Shown here piece after piece: positions 43,474 to 51,963 of a stretch of DNA of 64,000 nt. The notes below the pieces were generated by a model. That model saw nothing but the letters and a program-made list of their open reading frames with translations, was not told the DNA's origin and ran no database searches. The stretch lies in assembly GCA_028707125.1 (NCBI GenBank), contig JAQTUX010000001.1, forward strand, positions 554,807 to 618,806. Reading direction: 5' to 3'. The stretch's first letter is position 1. Every line of letters begins with the position of its first letter. A program made the translations under genes and the position numbers. This stretch comes from Candidatus Omnitrophota bacterium (GTDB lineage: Bacteria; Omnitrophota; Gorgyraeia; Gygaellales; JAQTUX01).

Positions 43474-44431
43474 TAATAACGATATAAGGATACAGGATCT
43501 CCCCGTGCCAGAAGTTAAGTCCGGGGAGATTTTGGTTAAGGTCAGGGCATCCGGCATCTGCGGCACCGACGTTATGGAATGGTACAGGATAAAGAAGGCG
43601 CCGCGGGTATTGGGCCATGAGATAAGCGGGGATATCGTTGAGTCAAAATCCGACAGATTCAAGGCAGGCCAGCGCGTATTCGTAAGCCACCATGTCCCCT
43701 GTAATCAATGTAAATACTGCCTGGAGGGTGATCATACCGCCTGTGAAACCCTGCATAACGGCAACTATGAGCCAGGAGGTTACAGCGAATTTGTGCGCGT
43801 GCCTGAGATAAACGTTGAGCGCGGCACCTATATTTTGCCCGAAAATATTTCCTATGAAGAGGCGGCGATGATCGAGCCGCTTGCCTGCGCGGTCAGGGGG
43901 ATAAGGGTGGTCAACGTCAAGGCCGGGCATACCGTATTGGTCTTGGGCTGCGGCATTTCCGGCTTGCTGAATATCCGTCTGGCAAAACTCAAAGGCGCGA
44001 AGGTCATTGCCACGGATATAAACGCCTTCCGGCTGGACAAGGCAAGAGAGTCCGGCGCGGATGAGGTGGTAGATGTAAGCAAAAAACAGGTTGATACCAG
44101 GGCAGACAGAGTGGTGGTCTCAACGGGCGCCCCCAGCGCGGTTGAGACGGCATTTAAGTGTGTTGACAGAAAAGGCGTAATACTCTTTTTTGCCATACCC
44201 AATAAGAACATTGAGATACCTGCCGTAGATTTCTGGCGCAATGAAATAACAGTTACCTCTTCTTATGGGGCGGCGCCGGTCGATCTGGAGGAGGCGTTGG
44301 AGTTGATCCGGAACGGCAGAGTCAGGGTTAAGGATATGATAACGCATTGCCTGCCTCTGGAAGAGATAAAAGAGGGCTTCCGGCTGGTTTCCCAGGCAAA
44401 GGACTCTCTGAAGGTAGTATTGAAACCGTAG
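43451..44431 (+). CDS. Zinc-dependent medium-chain dehydrogenase
   Basis: A 326-aa MDR alcohol/polyol dehydrogenase. Catalytic zinc ligands C37, H56 and E57 (GHE) and the structural zinc set C84, C87, C90 and C98 are intact. The NAD-binding segment is VLVLGCGISGLLNIRLAK. The family resembles threonine, sorbitol or galactitol dehydrogenases; the substrate is unknown. The start ATG 43451 overlaps the aldolase gene by 23 bp, so the two probably act in one pathway. It is the last gene of the long envelope run. Confidence 0.88.
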   Translation: MKVAVYHSNNDIRIQDLPVPEVKSGEILVKVRASGICGTDVMEWYRIKKAPRVLGHEISGDIVESKSDRFKAGQRVFVSHHVPCNQCKYCLEGDHTACETLHNGNYEPGGYSEFVRVPEINVERGTYILPENISYEEAAMIEPLACAVRGIRVVNVKAGHTVLVLGCGISGLLNIRLAKLKGAKVIATDINAFRLDKARESGADEVVDVSKKQVDTRADRVVVSTGAPSAVETAFKCVDRKGVILFFAIPNKNIEIPAVDFWRNEITVTSSYGAAPVDLEEALELIRNGRVRVKDMITHCLPLEEIKEGFRLVSQAKDSLKVVLKP

Positions 44432-44494
44432 CGCGGCATCACCTTATACTTAAGCTAATTCTGCAACCGCTTTCATAAATTCCCCTTAATGCCG

Positions 44495-44523
44495 TTGTTT
44501 TTCCTATTTAGTTCACGTATACT
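44495..44523 (+). promoter_or_regulatory. Promoter for the dockerin/HEAT protein gene (near-leaderless)
   Basis: TTGTTT at 44495-44500, a 17-bp spacer and TATACT at 44518-44523. Predicted start about 44530, only about 6 nt before ATG 44536. The rest of the 104-bp gap after the dehydrogenase gene holds nothing else recognised. Confidence 0.5.
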
Positions 44524-44535
44524 TATATTACAGTA

Positions 44536-47151
44536 ATGAAGAGAATACACATGCCAAAATACAGCCTCTCCATATTAATATTAGCGGTTGTCTTTATGTT
44601 TACAGGTATGCCCTATACTTCAGGGGATACCATAGTTACATCCGATTTGGTAGACGCCGTTATAAGATGCGATCTTGATGGCGACGGCGATGTAGACGTT
44701 AAAGATTGGCTTTCCTTTAGAGCAGGATACATAGCGCGCAATCCCCTCTATGACCTTAACGGTGACAATAGAGTCGATAGATCGGACTTACTGTTTTTCA
44801 GGAGTCATTTTAGGCAGAGTGCCATTGAACTCATGCAGGAATGGCTGGGGTCTGACGTTGTATCGGAAAGATGGAATGCCATAGGAAAGCTTGGCGACAT
44901 AGGTACTGGTTGGGCCATTGATATGCTGCTGGGCCATATAGCTGACGAGGAAGATTCAGCCAATCGGGAGTCGATAACAGGCATCATCAACAATATAGGC
45001 GGTGAGACCGACAGGGAAATAGCGCTGCGCCTTAATGATTTATTCTATAGTTCGTCTTTAACGAGCTGGCCCAAAGTCGATGCGGTCTGGATGCTGAGCG
45101 AGATAGAGAGGCCATGGATAGCAGATCTTTTATTGTCGTTGCTGAGCGAATCCCCGAATTATTTTGTCCGGAAGGCAGTTGCGGAGAGCGCAGGGACATT
45201 GTACAACCCGGACGCCAGGTATGTTCCGTCATTATTGGATGCTTTACAGAACGATACAGAACGCACAGTCAGAAGAGAGGCTGCCTGGTCTTTATACCAG
45301 ATATACGATATCCTGCCGGAGGCATTTGAGGAAGTAGACATCAATATGCTTTTTGAGCTTTTTCAGGCAGAAGACGACAAGGACACACGGCTGTCGACCA
45401 TAGACCTCATAGGCAAAATAGGGAACGAGCAGGATTATCAGGTAGCGCAGAACATAAACATCTTGTTATCAACTTACAACAGGAGCAAGTTGATTACTGC
45501 TGTGAATGCATTGGGAGATTTGGGCGATATTCGTGCCATCGGGCCTCTAATGGCATTCTTGCAAGGGGAGGCCTCTTTAGGATTGAGAGACGATGTTATA
45601 TCTGCCATAGGCAGGGTATTGGGCGGCGCAACAGGAGATGTTTCCGCTGTAGTAGATGCCCTGGTAGGTATTTATGAAATCAGCGGCGGCATAGACGATA
45701 CGACCGAATATTTGTATAAAAGCTCCATAATAAATGCATTGGCGTCATTACGATCATCGAGGGTTGTAGACATTTTCATAGAATGGATGAAAGACTCAAC
45801 GCGCCACTTATTGTCCCTGCAGGAATTTTCTTATCTTGACCTCATTATAAATAGTCTGGGTAAGATGGATTCTGTTTATGGCATAGACGCATTGATCAAT
45901 TGTCTGGGCGAGGACAATGAAGATTTCCGCATGAGCGCTGCCAAGGCGCTGGGTAAGATTGGCCCTGCGGCAGTAGGATCGCTGCAGAGGGTCTTGAACA
46001 CGGGCAATCTTCAGGCAAAGCGCCATGCGGCCATAGCCCTGGGTGATATGCAGGACATACGGGCAATTGATGCCCTGGTTAATACGTTTGGTGACGCAGA
46101 TGAAGGGTTAAGCTTTATTCTCGCGCCTGATGCACTGGCGCGGATCGGGGCTTCTGCGCAAGGCGCCCTGTTAAGGGCAGCGAATAATGAAAATTGGCGG
46201 CTGCGCGCAGGGGCTGCGATAACAATGGGAAGGCTGAGAACCCCGGAGAATATCGCATTGCTTAACGGCCTTTTATCCGATGCGAATATCCGTGTAAGGG
46301 AAGCGGCAAAGCTGGCATTAGAAAGTAATATCGGCCCTTCTTCCAGAGACGTTCTTTTGCTTTTGTCCTATATCTTGGATAACGATTATTTAAGCTCAGT
46401 ATCATCTGAGAAAGAATTGCTTAGAGTGCTTGGCAGCCTGGAGATCAGCGGAATAAGAGCGGCTTTAGGAATAGCGAATTTATATTCAGAGACAGCAAGA
46501 TTGAGAGCGTATTTGAGGCAGAAGCCGCAAATACTCGCAAGGTTATTTCAAGGACATAATACGACGATTGATGAGATAGATAAATTTACCGTAGGAGAAT
46601 TACGCTGTCTGGAAAACTTTATGGATGTCTGGCGCCTGTTGGGAGTAAATGATGAGCTGATCATGTTTAGACGCCAGATCGTCCCGCACGGTACATATTC
46701 TTTCGGGAATAGCAGGGCAGAGATAACCTTAAAAGATGCCTATTATCAGGTGCCGATGTTTCTTCTGGACCCGCTATTACATGAGTTCGGGCATTTTCTT
46801 GATCATAGGAGATTCAGGGGGGACGCTATGTGGACAGATCCTCGCGCGGAAGACTTTGCCAATAATTTTTCCGCCTTTATGCTCGATTCAAGGGAAAAAT
46901 TTTTAGAGGCCTTAAGGCAAACAAGGGGATCTCCGGGGTCGGCTTATCTTGAAGAACTTTTGGGTATCCTGGATATTTTCTCTCAAGGTACAAATACTTC
47001 ATTCCTATGCCAATGGACCGTTAATGGCATAGAAAAAATACCCGTGGAAATAGGCAGGGATTTTGCAGGCAGCATATATAGTATCGCAGGCATACCTATT
47101 GAGAATATATCGGCATTGGAGACCTTTTTCAGTAACTTATTCACTTCATAA
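44536..47151 (+). CDS. Secreted dockerin-HEAT-HEFGH metallopeptidase-like protein
   Basis: An 871-aa exported protein. Signal peptide at about 1-30; residues 44-95 hold two calcium-binding dockerin-type repeats (CDLDGDGDVDVKDW and YDLNGDNRVDRSDL); residues about 95-620 are HEAT repeats (for example IGPLMAFLQGE and AAKALGKIGPAAVGSL). The C-terminal domain has H749-E-F-G-H753 and a downstream E772 in AEDFANNF, a gluzincin zinc site like that of anthrax lethal-factor-type (ATLF, M34) peptidases. It stands alone with its own promoter. The combination suggests a surface or secreted protease attached through the dockerin; no cohesin or scaffoldin gene is in the window. Confidence 0.8.
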   Translation: MKRIHMPKYSLSILILAVVFMFTGMPYTSGDTIVTSDLVDAVIRCDLDGDGDVDVKDWLSFRAGYIARNPLYDLNGDNRVDRSDLLFFRSHFRQSAIELMQEWLGSDVVSERWNAIGKLGDIGTGWAIDMLLGHIADEEDSANRESITGIINNIGGETDREIALRLNDLFYSSSLTSWPKVDAVWMLSEIERPWIADLLLSLLSESPNYFVRKAVAESAGTLYNPDARYVPSLLDALQNDTERTVRREAAWSLYQIYDILPEAFEEVDINMLFELFQAEDDKDTRLSTIDLIGKIGNEQDYQVAQNINILLSTYNRSKLITAVNALGDLGDIRAIGPLMAFLQGEASLGLRDDVISAIGRVLGGATGDVSAVVDALVGIYEISGGIDDTTEYLYKSSIINALASLRSSRVVDIFIEWMKDSTRHLLSLQEFSYLDLIINSLGKMDSVYGIDALINCLGEDNEDFRMSAAKALGKIGPAAVGSLQRVLNTGNLQAKRHAAIALGDMQDIRAIDALVNTFGDADEGLSFILAPDALARIGASAQGALLRAANNENWRLRAGAAITMGRLRTPENIALLNGLLSDANIRVREAAKLALESNIGPSSRDVLLLLSYILDNDYLSSVSSEKELLRVLGSLEISGIRAALGIANLYSETARLRAYLRQKPQILARLFQGHNTTIDEIDKFTVGELRCLENFMDVWRLLGVNDELIMFRRQIVPHGTYSFGNSRAEITLKDAYYQVPMFLLDPLLHEFGHFLDHRRFRGDAMWTDPRAEDFANNFSAFMLDSREKFLEALRQTRGSPGSAYLEELLGILDIFSQGTNTSFLCQWTVNGIEKIPVEIGRDFAGSIYSIAGIPIENISALETFFSNLFTS

Positions 47152-47171
47152 AATACATTTCTATTTTAGCC

Positions 47172-47200
47172 TTGCCCTGTCCGTATTATCCATATATAAT
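47172..47200 (+). promoter_or_regulatory. Promoter for tRNA-Arg(TCG)
   Basis: TTGCCC at 47172-47177, a 17-bp spacer and TATAAT at 47195-47200. Predicted start about 47207, 17 nt before the tRNA. Confidence 0.65.
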
Positions 47201-47223
47201 AACGCCGTCCAAGCATCGATAAT

Positions 47224-47297
47224 GCGCCCATAGCTCAATTGGATAGAGCATCTGTCTTCGGAACAGAGGGTTGCGGGTTCGACTCCTGCTGGGCGTA
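47224..47297 (+). tRNA. tRNA-Arg (anticodon TCG)
   Basis: Acceptor GCGCCCA/TGGGCGT, anticodon stem TCTGT/ACAGA around loop CTTCGGA, T-arm GCGGG-TTCGACT-CCTGC. Discriminator A at 47297; no encoded CCA. The first 27 nt are identical to those of tRNA-Arg(ACG) at 54666. Confidence 0.93.
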
Positions 47298-47314
47298 AAA
47301 TTGCATATCGCCTG

Positions 47315-47343
47315 TTGCAATTCCCTCTCAATTTTGTTAAAAT
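47315..47343 (+). promoter_or_regulatory. Promoter for tRNA-Lys(CTT)
   Basis: TTGCAA at 47315-47320, a 17-bp spacer and TAAAAT at 47338-47343, 16 nt before the tRNA. It may also drive archease and rtcB by read-through. Confidence 0.6.
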
Positions 47344-47359
47344 ACGATAAGCAAAATTC

Positions 47360-47432
47360 GGGCCGCTAGCTCAATAGGTAGAGCAGGACCCTCTTAAGGT
47401 CAAGGTTCTTGGTTCGATTCCAAGGCGGCTCA
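47360..47432 (+). tRNA. tRNA-Lys (anticodon CTT)
   Basis: Acceptor GGGCCGC/GCGGCTC with one G-T pair, D-stem GCTC/GAGC, anticodon loop CTCTTAA (anticodon CTT), T-arm CTTGG-TTCGATT-CCAAG. Discriminator A; no CCA encoded. The archease start codon is 14 nt downstream. Confidence 0.93.
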
Positions 47433-47446
47433 CTTAATATTCACAG

Positions 47447-47872
47447 GTGGGAAAGATACCCTACGAATTCATTGAACACACCGCGGATATCGGCATCCGT
47501 GTCAGGGGCGGCAGTTTGGAGGATCTATTCAAGAACGCCGCCTTGGCTATGTTTGAGATAATTGCCGAGAGAAAAAAATCCGCGCCCCAGTCGGCTAAGA
47601 AACATCTGAAAATAAAACAAACAGCGGATACAACAGACGAACTCTTTATAAATTGGCTGAGCGAACTGTTATCGTTGTCTTCGGCAAAGGGATTGATATT
47701 CTCCGATCTTAAAATAGAGAAAATGGATGAAACCGGATTGCGCGCCACCGCGGCCGGAGAGGACAGCGGGAATTACAGGTTTAACAGGGAGATCAAGGCC
47801 GTCACCTATCACGGGTTTAAGTTAGAGCAGGGTCCCTCCGGCTGGCAGGCAGAAGTGATCTTTGACGTATAA
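47447..47872 (+). CDS. Archease, RtcB activator
   Basis: A 141-aa archease. The N-terminal block YEFIEHTADIGIRVRGGSLEDLFKNAALAMFEII with its metal-binding Asp, the central LFINWLSELLSLSSAKG, and the C-terminal KAVTYHGFKLEQ match the family. Archease speeds guanylylation and multiple turnover of the RNA ligase RtcB, whose gene follows 5 bp downstream. The start is GTG 47447, directly after tRNA-Lys, so it may be expressed from the tRNA promoter. Confidence 0.93.
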   Translation: MGKIPYEFIEHTADIGIRVRGGSLEDLFKNAALAMFEIIAERKKSAPQSAKKHLKIKQTADTTDELFINWLSELLSLSSAKGLIFSDLKIEKMDETGLRATAAGEDSGNYRFNREIKAVTYHGFKLEQGPSGWQAEVIFDV

Positions 47873-47877
47873 AAGAG

Positions 47878-49329
47878 ATGTGGCAAGGCCCGTTAGAAAA
47901 GATCGACGATCGCCGTTTCCGCATACCCAGATCATACAAAACAGGCATGCTGGTAGACGGCATCATCATTGCCGACGAGCGGCTGCTTAAAAGCATCAGG
48001 CAGGATAAGGCGCTGGAACAGGTAGTCAATGTGGCCTTTTTGCCCGGCATAGTCAAGGCGTCTTTTGCCATGCCCGATATCCATTGGGGCTACGGCTTCG
48101 CCATCGGCGGAGTGGCCGCGACAGATATAGACGCCGGCGGCGTGATCTCTCCCGGCGGCGTGGGATTTGACATAAACTGCGGCGTGCGGCTGGTAAAGAC
48201 CAACCTGCGGTATGACGAGATAAAAGACAGGATAGAAAAGATAGTCGCGCGGTTATTCAGCGATGTCCCTGCCGGCATCGGCTCCAAGGGCGACATAAGA
48301 GTAAGCCCGAAAGAAGAGAGGCAGATCCTGATCAAGGGGGCGCGCTGGTGCGTGGAACAGGGATACGGCGTTGAGGCAGACCTTGAGGCGACGGAAGAGA
48401 ACGGAGAGATAAAGGGTGCCGACCCTTCCGGGGTTTCTGACAGGGCATACGAGCGAGGCAAGGCGCAGTCAGGCACTCTTGGTTCAGGCAACCATTTTCT
48501 GGAGATCCAGGCGGTCGAGCAGGTATTTGACCGCGGAGCAGCCGACAGGTTCGGGATCAGCGAGGGCCAGATCGTGTTGATGATACACAGCGGCTCGCGC
48601 GGTTTTGGCTATCAGGTTTGCGATGAATACGCCAAAGGCATGATAAAGGCGCTCGCCAAATACAGCATAAACGTCCCTGACAGGCAGCTTGCCTGCGCTC
48701 CGGTGAACTCCAGCGAAGGCAAGGCGTATCTGGGCGCGATGCGCTGCGCGGCGAATTACGCCTGGGCAAACAGGCAGAACCTTATGCATCTGGCGCGCGG
48801 CTCATTTGAGAAGATATTCGGCAGGTCCTGGCAGGATTTAGGTATGGACTTAATCTATGATGTGGCGCATAATATAGCCAAGATCGAGAAGCATAAAGTA
48901 GGCGGTAAAGAAAAATTGCTCTGCGTGCACCGTAAGGGCGCCACCCGCGCCTTCGGGCCCGGCTCTCCGGGCATACCGGCGCAATACGAAGACATAGGAC
49001 AGCCGGTGATAATCCCCGGGGATATGGGCAGGAATTCTTATCTTTTAGCGGGGACGCGGAGGGCGATGGAAGAGACATTCGGGAGCACCTGTCACGGCGC
49101 GGGGCGGCTTATGTCGCGCCACGAAGCAAAGCGCAGGGTGAATTTTTCCGAACTTATCAGCCGCCTGAAGGCAAAAGGTATTGTGGTAATGTCCTCCGGC
49201 AGAGGGACTGTCGTGGAGGAGGCTCCTGAGGCGTACAAGGATGTCAATGAAGTGGTGGATGTGGTCCACAAGGCGGGGATCTCAAAAAAGGTCTGCAAGA
49301 TGCGGCCGCTGGGTGTAATAAAGGGGTAG
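47878..49329 (+). CDS. rtcB: RNA-splicing ligase RtcB
   Basis: A 483-aa GTP- and manganese-dependent ligase joining RNA 2',3'-cyclic phosphate or 3'-phosphate ends to 5'-OH ends. Metal ligands D98 and C101 lie in GGVGFDINCGVR, a further His in SGTLGSGNHFLEIQ, and the guanylated His in STCHGAGRLMSRHEAK. It is coupled to archease. In bacteria RtcB repairs cleaved tRNA and rRNA, fitting its place next to tRNA genes. Confidence 0.96.
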   Translation: MWQGPLEKIDDRRFRIPRSYKTGMLVDGIIIADERLLKSIRQDKALEQVVNVAFLPGIVKASFAMPDIHWGYGFAIGGVAATDIDAGGVISPGGVGFDINCGVRLVKTNLRYDEIKDRIEKIVARLFSDVPAGIGSKGDIRVSPKEERQILIKGARWCVEQGYGVEADLEATEENGEIKGADPSGVSDRAYERGKAQSGTLGSGNHFLEIQAVEQVFDRGAADRFGISEGQIVLMIHSGSRGFGYQVCDEYAKGMIKALAKYSINVPDRQLACAPVNSSEGKAYLGAMRCAANYAWANRQNLMHLARGSFEKIFGRSWQDLGMDLIYDVAHNIAKIEKHKVGGKEKLLCVHRKGATRAFGPGSPGIPAQYEDIGQPVIIPGDMGRNSYLLAGTRRAMEETFGSTCHGAGRLMSRHEAKRRVNFSELISRLKAKGIVVMSSGRGTVVEEAPEAYKDVNEVVDVVHKAGISKKVCKMRPLGVIKG

Positions 49330-49332
49330 GTT

Positions 49333-50607
49333 ATGCTGGATCTGAAATTTATCAGAGAAAATATTGACGCGGTAAAGAAAGCGATCAAGGACAGGAATTT
49401 AAAATTAGACCTCGCGGAGTTGATCTCTCTGGATGAGAAGCGGCGCAAGACGCTTGGCGAATTGGACGGCTTAAGGAGCAAGAAGAACGAGGCCAACGAC
49501 GAGATAAGCGGGCTGCTGAAAGAGAAAAAGGACCCTAAGAAGAAGATCGCTTCAATGAAGTCCATATCCAAAGAGATCGATGCTCTGGAAGAAAGCGCCA
49601 GGTCTTTTGATTCCCGCCTCAAAGAAATACTGCTTACTATCCCCAATATCCCTCACGGGTCAGTGCCCGTGGGCAGCGCCTCTGTGAATAAAATAGCGCG
49701 CGGTTGGGGCGATCCGAGGCAGTTTGATTTTAAGCCGCTTACCCATATAGAACTTTGCGAGCGCCTGGATATAATAGATTTCCCGCGCGCGTCAAAGATC
49801 AGCGGCTCTAATTTCGTGCTGTATAAGGGAGACGGGGCGCGGCTTGAGCGGGCGCTGTTCAACTTTATGCTGGATCTGCATACAAGCAAACACGGTTATA
49901 AAGAGGTGTTCCCGCCTTTTCTGGTAAACCGCGCCTCTATGACCGGCACAGGCCAGCTGCCCAAATTAGAAGAGGATATGTACCGGCTTAAAGACGACGA
50001 TCTGTTCCTGATCCCCACGGCAGAGGTGCCGGTTACAAACATACATAGAGACGAAGTGATCGATGAGAGCGCTTTACCTGTATACTATGCCGCCTACAGC
50101 GCCTGTTTCAGGAGGGAGGCGGGTTCCTACGGCAAAGACACAAGGGGGCTGATGCGGGTGCACCAGTTTAACAAGGTGGAACTGGTGAAGTTCGTAAGGC
50201 CGGAGACATCTTATGATGAGTTGGAGAAACTCCTGAATAACGCCGAGACAGTCCTGCAGATGCTGGGCCTGCCTTACAGGGTCATTCTTCTGGCTACGGG
50301 GGATATAAGTTTTGCCGCGGCAAAATGCTATGACCTTGAAGCATATGCCTGCGGTATGGATAAGTGGCTTGAGGTATCCAGCTGTTCCAACTTCGCTGAT
50401 TTTCAGGCAAGGCGCGCGAACATAAGATTCCGCAGCAAAGAAACCGGCAAGACAGAATTTCTGCACACCCTGAATGGTTCCGGAGTCGCCCTGGCAAGGA
50501 CCGTCGCCGCGATAATAGAGAACTATCAGCAAAAGGACGGCTCTGTAATAATACCTGAAGCCCTGAGGAGGTATTTTGATGGCAGAGAGAGGATCCAAAA
50601 AAAATAA
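49333..50607 (+). CDS. serS: Seryl-tRNA synthetase
   Basis: A 424-aa class II synthetase charging tRNA-Ser. The N-terminal coiled-coil arm (residues about 25-105) recognises the long variable arm of tRNA-Ser. Class II motifs: motif 2 in YSACFRREAGSYGKDTRGLMRVHQFNKVE, motif 3 in LNGSGVALARTVAAIIENYQ, and the serine site TAEVPVTN. It sits 3 bp after rtcB and upstream of all four tRNA-Ser genes found here. The stop overlaps the next gene by 29 bp. Confidence 0.97.
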   Translation: MLDLKFIRENIDAVKKAIKDRNLKLDLAELISLDEKRRKTLGELDGLRSKKNEANDEISGLLKEKKDPKKKIASMKSISKEIDALEESARSFDSRLKEILLTIPNIPHGSVPVGSASVNKIARGWGDPRQFDFKPLTHIELCERLDIIDFPRASKISGSNFVLYKGDGARLERALFNFMLDLHTSKHGYKEVFPPFLVNRASMTGTGQLPKLEEDMYRLKDDDLFLIPTAEVPVTNIHRDEVIDESALPVYYAAYSACFRREAGSYGKDTRGLMRVHQFNKVELVKFVRPETSYDELEKLLNNAETVLQMLGLPYRVILLATGDISFAAAKCYDLEAYACGMDKWLEVSSCSNFADFQARRANIRFRSKETGKTEFLHTLNGSGVALARTVAAIIENYQQKDGSVIIPEALRRYFDGRERIQKK

Positions 50608-51253
50608 CGGAGAGAAATCGCAGGGGGATGAGGGCAGGAGGCCTTCCGGCAGGTTCCGTTCCCGCGTATTCGGACTGTTAAAACTTTTTTTGGGCATCCT
50701 GGTGGTCCCGCTGTGCGTAGGAACGAGCGCGGCGTTTATCTATAATTTCCGCCTTTTAGAGCCGGCCGTAATAAAATGCTTCATAAACGGCGCGGTTACG
50801 TTTATCGCCCTGTTTTTCCTGATATGGGAGCCGTTGCTGCTTTACAACAAAGGGCAGAGGATCATCAGCGTTATCTTCAGTTTCTTCCTGCCTCTTGTAA
50901 AAGTGGCATCTTATGTGCTGCCTGCCTATGTCATTGTGCTTTTTGCCGGTTATTTTATATTGAGGTTTTTTGGCTTGGAGGGGCCGGCTTTGGGCTGCAT
51001 CGTCTTTCTGATCGGTTTCAGCCAGGCCCTGCACCTTGCCTTTACCGCGCGCACCTTACGGCAAAAGAAGGATTTTCTCAAGGCCAATTACGTATTCGGC
51101 TTCTCAGCCATTTACGTATTGAACATATTTATCCTTGCGCTGGGGATCAGTTTTATGTTTGCCAGGTTTTCGTTCCTGGATTTCGCGCGCAGCGCCTGTC
51201 AGATAACCGGCGAGATCTACCGTCCGCTTGTCGCACAGTTGTTTATGGTATAG
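50579..51253 (+). CDS. Unknown multi-pass membrane protein
   Basis: A 224-aa protein. A basic, charged N-terminus (AERGSKKNNGEKSQGDEGRR) is followed by six hydrophobic segments between residues about 32 and 200. I do not recognise a family. ATG 50579 follows GAGGAGGT at 50566-50572, an excellent RBS, so the gene is probably real and coupled to serS, which it overlaps. tRNA-Ser(TGA) follows 7 bp later and may be processed from the same transcript. Confidence 0.65.
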   Translation: MAERGSKKNNGEKSQGDEGRRPSGRFRSRVFGLLKLFLGILVVPLCVGTSAAFIYNFRLLEPAVIKCFINGAVTFIALFFLIWEPLLLYNKGQRIISVIFSFFLPLVKVASYVLPAYVIVLFAGYFILRFFGLEGPALGCIVFLIGFSQALHLAFTARTLRQKKDFLKANYVFGFSAIYVLNIFILALGISFMFARFSFLDFARSACQITGEIYRPLVAQLFMV

Positions 51254-51260
51254 GATTTCT

Positions 51261-51350
51261 GGTGGGGTGGCTGAGCGGTTGAAAGCGGCAGTCTTGAAAA
51301 CTGTTGTGGGCGCAAGTCCACCCTGGGTTCGAATCCCAGCCCCACCGCCA
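51261..51350 (+). tRNA. tRNA-Ser (anticodon TGA), CCA encoded
   Basis: Acceptor GGTGGGG/CCCCACC, anticodon loop CTTGAAA (anticodon TGA), long variable arm typical of class II tRNA-Ser, T-arm CTGGG-TTCGAAT-CCCAG. Discriminator G at 51347 followed by an encoded CCA (51348-51350), unlike the other tRNAs in this window. Confidence 0.95.
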
Positions 51351-51358
51351 ATCGAGAT

Positions 51359-51733
51359 ATGGAAAGAGCCATTTTAGTCATTGATGACGACCGGATGGTC
51401 ACGCACGCCCTGAGCAACCTGTTATCCAGGGAGGGCTACTCTGCCACCACCTCTAACGACGGATACAGCGCCATGGAGGAGGTCATAAGGGACGCGAATT
51501 TTGACCTTATTGTCTGCGACCTGCGCATGCCCGGCATCAACGGGATCGAGACCGTGCGCAGGATAAAGGAATACCTGAAGTCAAAGAATAAGCCGGATGT
51601 GCCGGTGATATTCATAACCGGCTATGCCGATTCCGACCTCCATATCAAGGCAAAGGACCTGGGCAAGGTGATCCTTAAGCCCTTTGAGAACAAAGACCTT
51701 ATTGAGAGTATAAGGGAGTATCTGGAAGAGTAA
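51359..51733 (+). CDS. Single-domain response regulator (receiver)
   Basis: A 124-aa CheY-like receiver: ILVIDDDRMV with the acidic pocket, the phospho-Asp in FDLIVCDLRMPGINGIE (about residue 52), FITGYADSD with the Thr, and Lys in VILKPFENK. No output domain. It lies between two tRNA-Ser genes, 8 bp after one and 9 bp before the other, an unusual place for a signalling gene. No partner kinase is adjacent. Confidence 0.9.
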   Translation: MERAILVIDDDRMVTHALSNLLSREGYSATTSNDGYSAMEEVIRDANFDLIVCDLRMPGINGIETVRRIKEYLKSKNKPDVPVIFITGYADSDLHIKAKDLGKVILKPFENKDLIESIREYLEE

Positions 51734-51742
51734 GTACCCTTT

Positions 51743-51829
51743 GGAGAGTTGGCAGAGCGGCTGAATGCGGCGGTCTCGAAAACCGTTGTCGTCGTAAGAC
51801 GACCGGAGGTTCAAATCCTCCACTCTCCG
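51743..51829 (+). tRNA. tRNA-Ser (anticodon CGA)
   Basis: Acceptor GGAGAGT/ACTCTCC, anticodon stem GCGGT/ACCGT around CTCGAAA (anticodon CGA), long variable arm, T-arm GGAGG-TTCAAAT-CCTCC. Discriminator G at 51829; CCA not encoded. Its last four nucleotides (TCCG) form the start of a palindrome. Confidence 0.95.
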
Positions 51830-51950
51830 TTTTCATTTTCCGATAAGGAAAATGAAAACGGATACTTAACAAATGCAGCCGAGCGACAAGCGAGGCCATT
51901 TGTTAAGTATCTTGAATGAACAGGGCCGTAGCGAGCGTAGTGCCTGACAG
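51826..51950 (+). repeat. tRNA-3'-end palindromic repeat, copy A
   Basis: Hairpin 1 is a perfect 16-bp stem (51826-51841 with 51847-51862) around the pentaloop GATAA, its 5' arm starting with the last four bases of tRNA-Ser(CGA). Hairpin 2 is a 15-bp stem (51861-51875 with 51897-51911) around a GAGCGACAAGCGAG core. A 27-nt tail beginning GGGCCGTAGCG and ending GTGCCTGACA runs to 51949. Copy C after tRNA-Ser(GCT) is nearly identical. Confidence 0.85.
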
Positions 51951-51963
51951 GTAAAAGGAGTGT

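Noticed and set aside
51830-51950. The tRNA-associated palindromes as a CRISPR array
   Set aside because: There are no regular direct repeats with unique spacers; the units are isolated hairpins and no cas genes are present.
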